64,000 nt of DNA, taken from contig DLFD01000009.1 in assembly GCA_002482005.1 (NCBI GenBank), forward strand, positions 1-64,000, given 5' to 3'. The notes under the pieces were generated by a model. That model was not told the origin of the DNA, searched no databases, and saw only the letters and a list, made by a program, of their open reading frames with translations. The position numbers were made by a program, and so were the translations under genes. The DNA is from Lachnospiraceae bacterium UBA7729 (GTDB taxonomy: Bacteria; Bacillota; Clostridia; Lachnospirales; Lachnospiraceae). Shown here piece by piece: positions 52,500-61,390 of the stretch. How positions within the stretch are numbered: position 1 is the stretch's first letter; each line of letters begins with the position of its first letter.

Positions 52500-53438
52500 A
52501 TGAAAAAGTACGTTCTGAAAAGAATACTGCAGTTTCTGATCACGATGCTGATCGTAAGTGTCCTGATTTTTGTCATGGTGAGGCTTTCCAGAACAGATCC
52601 GCTTGCCGCGATTGTCGGAGGCAAGCAAACGACGCCGGAGATTCTGGCGCAGTTGAAGACAAAGTTCGGTCTGGACAAACCGGTGGTAGCTCAGTATTTT
52701 TCCTGGATCGGCGGTTTCCTTCATGGGGATCTTGGGATGAGCTTTAAATATCAGGCACCTGTAAGTGGTCTCCTGACTGCCAGACTTCCGGTAACCCTGG
52801 GACTTGTTTTCTTTGCATCCATCATCGCCATGGTCGTCGCAATCCCTCTTGGTGTTGTAGCAGCGCGGCATAAGGATTCTCCTTTCGATGTCATCAGCTC
52901 TGTTATATGCCTGGTTCTGGCAGGGACCCCTCCTTTCCTGATGTCCCTGATCTTCATCTTATTTCTGGCACGGTTTTTCCCAAGCTATCCTTTTACCGGA
53001 TCGTTTGAAACCGTTCCCCAATATCTGCTCAGGATGTTGGCTCCATCGATCGCTCTATCCTTCACTATGATTGCCCTCTCCTTCCGGATGATGCGCTCGA
53101 ACATGATCGAACAGATGCAAGCACAGTACACGATGACCGGCAAGGCAAAAGGTCTTCCTCCCAAGGTCATTTCCTGGAGGCATAACTTCCGCAACGCGAT
53201 CATTCCAGTTCTGAGCGTAGCTTCCATTCAGTTTGGTTCTCTGATCGTCGGATCTGTCCTGGTTGAGACCGTTTTCTCCCTGTCTGGGCTTGGGACTCTT
53301 CTGATCGACAGCATCAAGGCAAGCGATTATGCAGTCGAGCAGGATATCATGATGCTGTTGGTGGCCCTGTTCCTTATTATTAGCTTGGTCGTCGACCTGC
53401 TCTATGCCCTGATTGATCCGAGAATCAGGCTTAAATGA
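52500..53438 (+). CDS. peptide ABC transporter permease, DppB/OppB type
   Basis: 312 residues from the ATG at 52500 (GGAGAAGG upstream; an in-frame TTG at 52488 lies inside that site). RILQFLITMLIVSVLIFVMV, QLKTKFGLDKPVVAQYFSW and the EAA-like loop GLPPKVISWRHNFRNAIIPV are characteristic. Six membrane helices. Partners DppC-, DppD- and DppF-type genes downstream. Confidence 0.93.
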   Translation: MKKYVLKRILQFLITMLIVSVLIFVMVRLSRTDPLAAIVGGKQTTPEILAQLKTKFGLDKPVVAQYFSWIGGFLHGDLGMSFKYQAPVSGLLTARLPVTLGLVFFASIIAMVVAIPLGVVAARHKDSPFDVISSVICLVLAGTPPFLMSLIFILFLARFFPSYPFTGSFETVPQYLLRMLAPSIALSFTMIALSFRMMRSNMIEQMQAQYTMTGKAKGLPPKVISWRHNFRNAIIPVLSVASIQFGSLIVGSVLVETVFSLSGLGTLLIDSIKASDYAVEQDIMMLLVALFLIISLVVDLLYALIDPRIRLK

Positions 53439-53532
53439 AACCCGCGTCGGCAGAAGAAGGCAGAAAAGAGTGTTGTATGGCTTTTCCGCTGCGTGCAAAA
53501 ACTATAAGGAAACTTTGCAGAAAGGTGGCAAC

Positions 53533-54423
53533 ATGGGTGCATCAAAAAAGAAATCATATGGCAGGTTCTTCACAGTTCCTGTGGTCATCTCCCTGTCGAT
53601 TCTGATCTTCTTGCTATTGTGCATCATATTCGCTCCGTTTATCACGAAAACTGATCCTAACGCTTTGGATCTGTTGAATGTCCTGAAAGGTCCATCGAAA
53701 GAGCACCTTCTCGGAACTGATAAAACAGGGCGTGATATCTTCACGAGGATTCTCTACGGGGGCAGAACGTCCCTGCTGTCAGCTCTCGGCGTTGTCATGA
53801 TCTCTGTCGTCATCGGTATCCCAACAGGCCTTATTTCCGGGTACTATGGTGGAAAAGTGGACATGATCCTCATGAGGATCTGCGATGTTGTCGTATCTTT
53901 TCCAGCACTGCTCCTTGCCTTTATCTTCGTGGCAGCTTTTGGAAGGGGACTTGGCAATGCTGTCTTAGCGCTTGGTATCGTATATGTCCCGATGCTTGCC
54001 AAGCTGACAAGATCTCTGATGTTGGTGGAGAAAAATAAGACCTATGTAGAGGCCGCCTACTCCATTGGCTATTCCGACCGTAAGATTATTTTCCACGAAA
54101 TCTTCCCAAATTGTCTTCCAACGATTCTGGTCGAACTGACCTTGGACCTTGGCTATGCGATCTTGGATCTCGCCTCTATGAGTTTCCTAGGGCTTGGCGT
54201 TCAGCCGCCAACCTCCGACTGGGGTTACATGCTGGAGGAAAACCGGGCTTTCCTCACTACGAGTCCACTGATGGCAATTTCTCCCGGTATTGTGATCATT
54301 GTATTTGTTGTCTGCCTGAATGTATTCGTTGACGGAGTCGAGATGTATTCGGATCCTTCCAGACGCAGGATGCCTTCCATGAAAAAGCTGAAAAAAAGGA
54401 TGGAGCTGATAGAACATGCGTGA
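53533..54423 (+). CDS. peptide ABC transporter permease, DppC/OppC type
   Basis: 296 residues from the ATG at 53533 (AAAGGTGG 5 nt upstream; the longer reading begins within dppB). DPNALDLLNVLKGPSKEHLL, GTDKTGRDIFTRILYGGRTS and the EAA loop GYSDRKIIFHEIFPNCLPTI are family marks. It overlaps the next gene by 8 bp. Confidence 0.93.
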   Translation: MGASKKKSYGRFFTVPVVISLSILIFLLLCIIFAPFITKTDPNALDLLNVLKGPSKEHLLGTDKTGRDIFTRILYGGRTSLLSALGVVMISVVIGIPTGLISGYYGGKVDMILMRICDVVVSFPALLLAFIFVAAFGRGLGNAVLALGIVYVPMLAKLTRSLMLVEKNKTYVEAAYSIGYSDRKIIFHEIFPNCLPTILVELTLDLGYAILDLASMSFLGLGVQPPTSDWGYMLEENRAFLTTSPLMAISPGIVIIVFVVCLNVFVDGVEMYSDPSRRRMPSMKKLKKRMELIEHA

Positions 54424-55405
54424 GAACATCATATCAATTAAAGGTCTGAAAGTTGGAGTTGCCAGTACATCCGGCTATGTCTATGCAGTCCGCAACATCA
54501 ACCTCGATGTGAGAAAAGGGGAGATTCTTGGACTGGTTGGGGAATCCGGGTGTGGAAAATCCATGACCGCCAAATCGATTCTGCGCCTTCACGACGAAAA
54601 AAGAACAGAATACCAAGGCAAGATCATCTATGAGAATGGAAAAGACATTCTGAACATGAAGGAGAAAGAGCTGGAGCAGATTAGAGGCAGCCATATCGCC
54701 ATGATCTTCCAGGATCCCATGACGACCCTGAATCCCTTGATGAAAATTGGAAAGCAGATGATGGAAATGTTCCGTTACCATACATCTCTTTCTCAGGAGG
54801 AGGCCAAAGCAAAGTGCCTGAAGCTTCTGGAGAGTGTGGGTGTCACCCCAGCTGAGGATCGCTTCGAGAATTATCCCTTCCAGCTGTCCGGTGGCCAGCT
54901 GCAGCGTGTATCAATCGCGATGGAACTGGCTCTTGACCCGGAATTGCTGATTGCGGACGAACCAACGACAGCGTTGGATGTGACCATGCAGGCTCAGATT
55001 CTGGACCTATTACGCAAGCTTCAGAAAGAAAGTGGGGCGAGCATACTCATCATCACCCACAATTTTGGAGTCGTCGCGGAGATCTGCGACCGGGTAGCGG
55101 TCATGTATGCGGGTCAGATCGTAGAGACGGGTGAATCCATGGATATTTTCTATCATCCGAGGCATCCTTACACGATTGATTTGATTGGAAGCATCCCGAA
55201 AGCCGGTCTCAACGGACAGAAACTGACCACAATTCCGGGCGCCCCTCCTCAGTTGAACCGTCCGATCACCGGGTGTCCTTACGCTGCCAGATGCAGATAC
55301 GCAGATGAAATGTGCTTCACAAAGGCGCCGGATCTTCAGACGCTGGAAAATGGACACACGTATCTTTGCAGTAAGGCGGATCTGACCGGCGAGGAGGCAG
55401 TATGA
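54416..55405 (+). CDS. peptide ABC transporter ATPase, DppD/OppD type
   Basis: 329 residues: Walker [11 protein letters not shown]-loop [20 protein letters not shown], signature LSGGQLQR, Walker [14 protein letters not shown]-loop IITHNFG, and the C-terminal oligopeptide domain with its cysteines ([20 protein letters not shown]) typical of the Fe-S-binding DppD/DppF type. Confidence 0.95.
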   Translation: MRENIISIKGLKVGVASTSGYVYAVRNINLDVRKGEILGLVGESGCGKSMTAKSILRLHDEKRTEYQGKIIYENGKDILNMKEKELEQIRGSHIAMIFQDPMTTLNPLMKIGKQMMEMFRYHTSLSQEEAKAKCLKLLESVGVTPAEDRFENYPFQLSGGQLQRVSIAMELALDPELLIADEPTTALDVTMQAQILDLLRKLQKESGASILIITHNFGVVAEICDRVAVMYAGQIVETGESMDIFYHPRHPYTIDLIGSIPKAGLNGQKLTTIPGAPPQLNRPITGCPYAARCRYADEMCFTKAPDLQTLENGHTYLCSKADLTGEEAV

Positions 55406-56364
55406 GTGAAGCTTTGATCCAAGTCTCCCATCTGAAAAAATATTTCCAAGTTCCAAAGCACAAAGACCTGTTTGTCAGGGCAGTTGACGATGTCAGTTTC
55501 GATATCCCAGAGGGGGAGATTGTCGGTGTCGTCGGAGAATCCGGATGCGGTAAATCCACCCTGGGAAGATGCATTATGCATCTGACGGACGTGACATCTG
55601 GTAGCGTGACATACAAGGGGAAAGACATTTCCGGAATCGGGAGAAAAGAGATGAAGGAATACCGGCGCCATATGCAGATGGTCTTCCAAAACCCTTATTC
55701 TTCCTTCAATCCCAGACATACAATTGGCGGGACCCTGATGGATGTCACGAAAGAGTACGGGATGAATAAAAAAGAGGGTCAGGAGCGAATCGTCGATCTG
55801 GTAGGGCAGATTGGACTGGATCCAGTCGTTCTTGCCAGAAGGCCTTCTGAGCTTTCGGGTGGCCAATTGCAGAGGCTTGCCGTAGCCAGAGCTCTGATTG
55901 TAAATCCGAGCTTCATTCTGGCGGACGAAGCTGTATCTGCGCTGGATGTATCGGTGCAAGCGCAGATTCTAAATATGATCATGGACCTGAGGCAAGAGTA
56001 CCACCTGACCATGATGTTCATTTCCCATGACCTGACAGTTGTGGAGCATGTCAGCGATGAGGTGGTCATCATGTACCTAGGGAAAGTGATGGAGAAGGGG
56101 AAGGCCGTTGAACTGTTTGATAATCCCCTCCATCCATACACGGAGGCGTTGATGTCAGCTAAGCCCAGGGAGAAGCCAGACCAAGAAACGAACCGAATCA
56201 TTCTCAACGGAGACGTGCCCAATGCTATCAATGTTCCACCCTACTGCAGGTTCTGCACAAGGTGCCGGGATTTTATCCCGGGCGTGTGCGACAAAGTCGC
56301 ACCACAGCTGAAACAGGTTTCCGGGGACCACTGGGTAGCGTGTCATAAGATTTGCCCGGCGTAG
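55402..56364 (+). CDS. peptide ABC transporter ATPase, DppF/OppF type
   Basis: 320 residues: Walker [30 protein letters not shown], signature LSGGQLQR, Walker B FILADEAVSALD, and a C-terminal Cys cluster (YCRFCTRCRDFIPGVC). It overlaps dppD by 4 bp. Second ATPase of the importer. Confidence 0.95.
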   Translation: MSEALIQVSHLKKYFQVPKHKDLFVRAVDDVSFDIPEGEIVGVVGESGCGKSTLGRCIMHLTDVTSGSVTYKGKDISGIGRKEMKEYRRHMQMVFQNPYSSFNPRHTIGGTLMDVTKEYGMNKKEGQERIVDLVGQIGLDPVVLARRPSELSGGQLQRLAVARALIVNPSFILADEAVSALDVSVQAQILNMIMDLRQEYHLTMMFISHDLTVVEHVSDEVVIMYLGKVMEKGKAVELFDNPLHPYTEALMSAKPREKPDQETNRIILNGDVPNAINVPPYCRFCTRCRDFIPGVCDKVAPQLKQVSGDHWVACHKICPA

Positions 56365-56387
56365 TGAAAGCAGTAACCCGCCGGGCA
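56353..56387. other. stem-loop across the dppF stop codon
   Basis: TGCCCGGCG and CGCCGGGCA (9-bp perfect stem, 17-nt loop containing the TAG) without a T-run. It may slow processing or decay and set different levels of the transporter and the peptidase/binding-protein part of the mRNA. Confidence 0.5.
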
Positions 56388-56429
56388 TAGCTAGAGGGAA
56401 ATCACGCGAAGAAAAAGGAGGTATCAGAA

Positions 56430-57314
56430 ATGGCAGAAATCAAGGAAGGATATATTCCATTCCGGGGATACAGAACTTATTATCGGATCGTGGGGGTGTG
56501 CCAGGAGGGCAAGCTGCCCTTGCTCGCGTTGCACGGCGGCCCTGGTTGTGCACATGATTATCTGGAATCTTTGGACGCGATCGCCGACAAGTATGGTCGC
56601 CAAGTCATCTATTATGACCAGTGTGGATGCGGAAAGTCAAGGATTCCGGAAGGAAACGCGGATTTTTATTCGTATGAGAGCTATATGGACGAGCTCGATA
56701 CCGTCAGAGAAGCGTTGGGGCTGAAGAAGGTTCATCTGCTTGGACAGTCCTGGGGTGGCATGCTTGAGATGATGTATGTGACGAAGAGGCCTTACGGATG
56801 GATCGCCAGTATGACAGTCGCCTCCTCGCCGGCGAGCGCAGCCATCTGGGTCAAGGAGGCCAACCGGTTGAGAAGTTATTTGCCGGAAGATATGCAGAAG
56901 GCATTAATCCAGGCTGACAAAGACGGGGACTACAGCAGGCCTGAGGTCGTAAAGGCTAGTGCCGAATATTACCGCAGACATGTCTGCAAACTGGACCCGT
57001 ATCCAGACTTCGTATCTAGAAGTTTCGACCAGATGGGGGAAGACTACTTCGTCATGCAGGGGGCCAGCGAATTCGTCATCACCGGAAAGATGAAGGATTA
57101 TGACGTGACCGAGGGACTTCCTCATGTGAAGCTTCCTACTCTTGTCACATCAGGACAGCTGGATGAAGCGACTCCGCTGATTGCAAAGCAGGTGACGGAC
57201 TTGATTCCCGGCGCGAGATGGGAGCTCCTCGAAGGAGGCACCCACCTGTGCCATGTAGAGTACCCAGAGCTGTTCAACAGCATCGTTGAGAAGTTTCTGG
57301 AAGCTCATGAGTAA
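56430..57314 (+). CDS. proline iminopeptidase-type alpha/beta hydrolase
   Basis: 294 residues: LLALHGGPGCAHDYLESL gives the HGGPG oxyanion motif, LLGQSWGGML the nucleophile Ser, SGQLDEATPL the Asp and GGTHLCHVE the His. S33 peptidases of this type cut N-terminal proline or other residues from peptides. AAAGGAGG precedes the ATG. No signal peptide: it likely digests imported peptides in the cytoplasm. Confidence 0.9.
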   Translation: MAEIKEGYIPFRGYRTYYRIVGVCQEGKLPLLALHGGPGCAHDYLESLDAIADKYGRQVIYYDQCGCGKSRIPEGNADFYSYESYMDELDTVREALGLKKVHLLGQSWGGMLEMMYVTKRPYGWIASMTVASSPASAAIWVKEANRLRSYLPEDMQKALIQADKDGDYSRPEVVKASAEYYRRHVCKLDPYPDFVSRSFDQMGEDYFVMQGASEFVITGKMKDYDVTEGLPHVKLPTLVTSGQLDEATPLIAKQVTDLIPGARWELLEGGTHLCHVEYPELFNSIVEKFLEAHE

Positions 57315-57381
57315 GGCAGCTATGGCAATTGCTGCAAAAGCCATTTTTGAATATGCCAATTATGGCAGGAGGAGGAACAAT

Positions 57382-59001
57382 ATGAGAAAACGAGGAAAGA
57401 AAACCGCTTCATTGCTGCTCAGTATGTGCCTTACCACCGCTACAGTCCTAGGAGGGACGGCACTGCCGGCCTTTGCGGGTGAGACGGAGACAGCACCTTC
57501 CGGATCAGACACCCTGACCTGGATTCTGACGTCTGATATCAATTCCATGGACCCGACACAGGCTTACGATGATGTCACCAACATGGTCGTCAACCAGGTC
57601 ACGGAGGGTCTTCTGAACTTTGATACTGACAACAAGCTGATCACGAATTTGGCTAAAGACTGGAAGTGCGTGGATGCGACCACCTACACCTATGATGTCA
57701 GAGATGATATTACCTTTTCCGACGGCAATAAGATGACCATGGACGATGTCCTCTTCTCCATCGACCGCAATATGGACCCGGCAGTTGCCTCCTTGGTCGG
57801 TTGGATGTATGATTCTGTCGATTCCATCGAACAGACAGGTGACTGGCAGATTACGGTCAAGCTGAAGCAGGCGGATGCCACCTGGCAGTACGCTTTCGCA
57901 ACGACTGCAGGACATATCATCGAGAAAGCAGCATTTGAAAAAGACGGATCGATTGTCGGAACCGGAGCTTACAAACTTGACAACTGGGATTCTGGGAACC
58001 AGATTGTACTTGTCCGCAATGATGACTATACGACTAGCACAGACCCGATCTTCTTCAACAAGATTGTTTACAACATCATCTCCGAGGATACGACCAGAGT
58101 TGAGGCTTTGACTTCTGGACAGGCAGACTTCTCCCTGAATCCGCCGCTGGATATGATTCCACAGCTTGAGGAGTCCGATACCGTCGATGTCAACATGTTC
58201 GATACTTTCGGAATCGACTTCCTTGCTTTTAATACTAAGAAGGCACCGTTTGATGATGTCAATGTCAGAAAGGCAATTGCATCTGCCATCGATACCGATT
58301 CCATCTACGACAGCCTGCTTTCTACTACCTGTAGCAGATCAACCCAGCTGCCGTTCAGCTCGGTTCTCTTCAATTCTGTCGGCGACGAGGCCGGATGGGA
58401 AGACTACGCGTCTTCTTACCGCAAATATCCGTATGATCTTGAAAAGGCCAAGGAATATCTTTCTCAGTCCGCTTATCCGGATGGATTTGACTGCAGACTT
58501 GCTGTCAACTCTTCTTCTCTGAAGAATTCGGAAGCTTTGTATATCCAGCAGACTCTTGCACAGCTGGGTATCAATGTTGAGATTGAGAAGATGACCGATG
58601 TCGACAACTACAATATCCAGTTCGGCTCTACTTGGGACAGCAGTAATGACTGCAGAGACTATGATATGGGCTTCTTCACTTGGTATGCGGATTATCCGGA
58701 TATTTCCGGAAACCTTGTACCGCTGTTCCTCAGCAAGAACGCAGAGGTCGGCGGCTCCAATACCTCTGGCTACAGCAACGACGATGTTGACCAGCTTCTG
58801 GAAGAGCAGTTGACCAAGACAGACGGTGCTGAGCGTCAGGAACTGATGGAGAAAGCACTTGACATCATCGGCGAGGATGTTCCGATGGTCATCATGGACT
58901 ACCCGAAGCAGGGTGCTCTTGAGAACAAATCCCTCCACAACTTCCAGGTCAATGCATCTTACGTATGGAACATCTATGTACGTCAGATGAACCGGTCATG
59001 A
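57382..59001 (+). CDS. peptide-binding protein of the Dpp/Opp importer
   Basis: 539 residues from the ATG at 57382 (GGAGGAGGAAC upstream). Signal peptide RGKKTASLLLSMCLTTATVL to LPAFA. SBP_bac_5 features: WILTSDINSMDPTQAYDDVT, VTEGLLNFDTDNKLITNLAK, GTGAYKLDNWDSGNQIVLVR, and DVNVRKAIASAID. A cysteine lies in the signal (LSMC) but not in a good lipobox, unlike most Gram-positive binding proteins, so membrane anchoring is uncertain. Last gene but one of the operon. Confidence 0.92.
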   Translation: MRKRGKKTASLLLSMCLTTATVLGGTALPAFAGETETAPSGSDTLTWILTSDINSMDPTQAYDDVTNMVVNQVTEGLLNFDTDNKLITNLAKDWKCVDATTYTYDVRDDITFSDGNKMTMDDVLFSIDRNMDPAVASLVGWMYDSVDSIEQTGDWQITVKLKQADATWQYAFATTAGHIIEKAAFEKDGSIVGTGAYKLDNWDSGNQIVLVRNDDYTTSTDPIFFNKIVYNIISEDTTRVEALTSGQADFSLNPPLDMIPQLEESDTVDVNMFDTFGIDFLAFNTKKAPFDDVNVRKAIASAIDTDSIYDSLLSTTCSRSTQLPFSSVLFNSVGDEAGWEDYASSYRKYPYDLEKAKEYLSQSAYPDGFDCRLAVNSSSLKNSEALYIQQTLAQLGINVEIEKMTDVDNYNIQFGSTWDSSNDCRDYDMGFFTWYADYPDISGNLVPLFLSKNAEVGGSNTSGYSNDDVDQLLEEQLTKTDGAERQELMEKALDIIGEDVPMVIMDYPKQGALENKSLHNFQVNASYVWNIYVRQMNRS

Positions 59002-59396
59002 AGCTAAGCGCAAGCACAGGCTCTGGAACTTATACATTTGACTCGCTCCGGGAAGTCATGGGTAAAGCCAGTGACTTCCGGAACGGGGACAGATTGGCAT
59101 AGACAGCCGCCAGCACTACTTCGGAGCGAATTGCTGCGAAGAGAGTCCTGGCGGCTCTCACTGTCTCAGACATCACGGAACATCCTGCGGTCGACTACGA
59201 GAAGGATTCCGTGACCCGGATCATTCTGGATGACATGGATCTGATGCTGGGCGGAAGCAAGATGCATATCGAAACGGTCTGGAATACAACCATTGGCGGA
59301 AGCGAGGTTCTGGCAAGCCGTCTTCAGCCCAGCCATCCGACGGACAGCCCGAATGGAATCGCTTCCTCACTTCTGGAAATAGGCACTCATTGGTAA
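58998..59396 (+). pseudogene. eutB: eutB (ethanolamine ammonia-lyase large subunit) remnant
   Basis: ATG at 58998 overlaps the binding-protein stop (ATGA). Reads GTYTFDSLREVMGKASDFRN and GDRLA, then TAG at 59100, then in frame TSERIAAKRVLAALTVSDIT, DYEKDSVTRIILDD, then NTTIGG and LASRLQPSHPTDSPNG. These are N-terminal and middle pieces of EutB with deletions between. The coupling to the peptide operon suggests the intact gene was co-expressed. The small subunit gene eutC is not seen. Confidence 0.75.
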
Positions 59397-59685
59397 TCAG
59401 GTTCTTCATATGTTGAGGGGACGGCCTAAGTATACATCGGAACTGAGGCAGATCTCCGATGTTCTTGAACTGATCAATTATTGCAAACGCACAATCGAAA
59501 GCTATCTTCAGGCCATCTTTGAGTGCTGCACATGGCTTGAGGGCTTGTTTGCCATGCAATAAAAATGCTAAAAGCCGTTTCAAAAATCTGGATTTTGTAT
59601 TATCATCCCCTCAAAGTGTCAGTCGGAGATTGATCTCCGGCAAGGGGTAAAAAGCTTTCTCTATAAGCGGAACCTGTTCTCCTTT

Positions 59686-59905
59686 TCATTCCTCCCATGC
59701 GTCTGCGTAGAACCCCCTGCTTTTTTCATTTACGAGCGCCGTGTTGCGGATCTCAAAAGCGCCTGTCAACCGGATATCATCGGAAGACGATCCGATCCTG
59801 ACACTCATGCTGCCCTCTTCGACGATCCAATCCATATTCTTGTCATCATGCAGAAGGAATCCGGAAGGACAGTCATCCCGTAGCAGAGGATCAGCACATC
59901 AGGTA
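59686..59905 (-). pseudogene. C-terminal end of a GH3-type beta-glucosidase
   Basis: MDWIVEEGSMSVRIGSSSDD, IRLTGAFEIRNTAL, then NEKSRGFYADAWEE and stop. Gx-SSDDIRLxGxF is the fibronectin-III-like end of GH3 glycosidases. No start and the rest of the enzyme is absent. Confidence 0.55.
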
Positions 59906-59954
59906 TAGATAGTGACTCAGAATTGCAGGATGCCTGATATTGCAGCTGTACCAC

Positions 59955-59983
59955 ATAGTCGTATTGTGATATCCTACGACTAT
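59955..59983. promoter_or_regulatory. operator dyad of the YefM-RelE-like pair
   Basis: ATAGTCGTA and TACGACTAT, perfect 9-bp inverted repeat with 11-bp spacer, 15-40 bp before the antitoxin start. Fits conditional autorepression by a YefM-type antitoxin. Confidence 0.65.
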
Positions 59984-59997
59984 ATGGAGGTAATGAT

Positions 59998-60276
59998 ATG
60001 ATCCATTTACAGGAAACAATTCGTCCTTCTGCTGATCTGCGCAATCACTACAGTGAGATATCCAGACAATGCAGAGATGACAGAGAAGCTGTCATCATAA
60101 CAGTCAATGGCCGGGGTGATACGGTATCGCTGTCTTATGAAGAATACAGGAATATGAAGGCACGTCTGCAGCTGCTCGAGACACTTGCGGAGGCGGAAGA
60201 AGATGTCCGTATGGGACGTGTCGCTCCTGTCCGGGACACATTTGATGATCTGCGCAGACAGTTGAAGGGAGAATAA
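59998..60276 (+). CDS. YefM/RelB-type antitoxin
   Basis: 92 residues: IRPSADLRNHYSEISRQCRD, AVIITVNGRGDTVSLSYEEY are typical of the Phd/YefM fold with an acidic C-terminal tail. GGAGG lies 7 nt before the ATG. Toxin gene follows after one base. Confidence 0.85.
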   Translation: MIHLQETIRPSADLRNHYSEISRQCRDDREAVIITVNGRGDTVSLSYEEYRNMKARLQLLETLAEAEEDVRMGRVAPVRDTFDDLRRQLKGE

Positions 60277-60277
60277 C

Positions 60278-60580
60278 GTGCATTACAACATTATTCGCAC
60301 TGATACTGCCGACGCAGGTATCCGTCAGATCGTCCTCTACATTGCCCAGAACTTCGGTACGGATGTCGCGCTTGGGAAGCTGGATCAACTGGAATCAGGT
60401 ATCCTGGTTCTCGAGAGCAATTCTTATATAGGGGCGGATCCGAAATATCCTGTTGTCAACCAACTCGGCATCACAGATACCGAGGATCCCCGTTTTGTAT
60501 TCCTGAAAAAGATCGGGCAGGCGAACATTATCTGCGCGAGAAGAAGGCCGAAGTACGTCGGAGGCGCAAGAGCGCTCTAG
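60278..60580 (+). CDS. RelE/ParE-type toxin with altered C-terminus
   Basis: 100 residues from a GTG at 60278. YNIIRTDTADAGIRQIVLYI and FGTDVALGKLDQLESGILVL match the ParE/RelE N-terminal helices and FVFLKK the central strand. The end (RRRPKYVGGARAL) lacks the usual last strand with the family's Tyr/Arg pattern, so a frameshift or divergence may have inactivated it. Confidence 0.75.
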   Translation: MHYNIIRTDTADAGIRQIVLYIAQNFGTDVALGKLDQLESGILVLESNSYIGADPKYPVVNQLGITDTEDPRFVFLKKIGQANIICARRRPKYVGGARAL

Positions 60581-60752
60581 GATGAGAGGCTGATGTAAGC
60601 CGGCTTTTGCGGCAGCCTGTTGCGGAAACCGTTTCCCGGATTCCTGCAGGAAAACCAGGACCAGATCCGGGACGTCTCTCCGAATGGGGTCAGGGACCAG
60701 CTATTGAACCAGCTCTCCCCCGGTTCCTCCTTCTCGACCGAAAGCCCCCGGC

Positions 60753-61055
60753 TCAGCCAGGCAAGATTCCCTTCCCTGCACAGAAAAGCAACCGGGGCCC
60801 TGTTTTCAAGCCGGCGACTGCAAAATAGTTGTATTCCGAAGTCCGGATGATATCCCTGATCATTCCGGTAAATGCCGGGTCTGCCGGATCTGCATTTCTG
60901 CCGATCACATCAGGAAGTACCATGTCTTCAAGACCTGCCTGGCCTTTCGCCATTCCGGGGCAGCAGGCTTTGATTCTCCCCACTGTTTTTTCCCCGTCCG
61001 GTGCGATCAAAAAGATCCGGTTCTCCACGAGATTATTCGCAAAGCCCATCAGCCC
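60753..61055 (-). pseudogene. sensor-domain-like fragment, uncertain
   Basis: The minus strand reads NNLVENRIFLIAPDGEKTVG and FTGMIRDIIRTSEYNYFAV, which resembles an extracellular dCache-type sensor segment, with no start or full domain. The plus-strand frames over it look like shadows. The identification is weak. Confidence 0.25.
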
Positions 61056-61319
61056 GAAGGCTTCCCGGACCAGCAGTCTTCCCAGCCGGCGGCTCCGGCC
61101 GTACCTTCTGACACCTGCTCGACAGGCTATGCCGGCAACTACACCTGCACTGCACCGCACTATCTGCAGATCCGCGCCGGCCGCAGCACCAGGTACAGAG
61201 TCCGTGGCCGCATCTACCCCGGAAGACGCGTATATGTCACCTCCGTCAGCGGCGGCTGGGGCAAGGTCAGCTATAACGGTGTCACCGGATATGTAAGCAT
61301 GAGCTACCTCAGAAGATAA
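61056..61319 (+). pseudogene. SH3b-domain C-terminal fragment
   Basis: Start-less frame PDQQSSQPAAPAVPSDTCST, then HYLQIRAGRSTRYRVRGRIY, GRRVYVTSVSGGWGKVSYNG, VTGYVSMSYLRR and stop: a bacterial SH3_3 cell-wall domain with a Pro/Ala linker. The catalytic or other N-terminal part is absent; an exported wall-associated protein has been cut here. Confidence 0.6.
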
Positions 61320-61390
61320 CTTCACCCGGTTTCGGCTTCTGCCCGGCTGCAGCCATTTCCGGACAGAAGCCACAGACAGAACCGATGCTT

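Noticed and set aside
86..60000. Possible amber recoding, suggested by in-frame TAG at about 375, 27035 and 59100
   Set aside because: TAG ends intact genes here (dppF, the RelE-like toxin) and the affected genes lie among other decayed ones, so simple nonsense mutations fit better.
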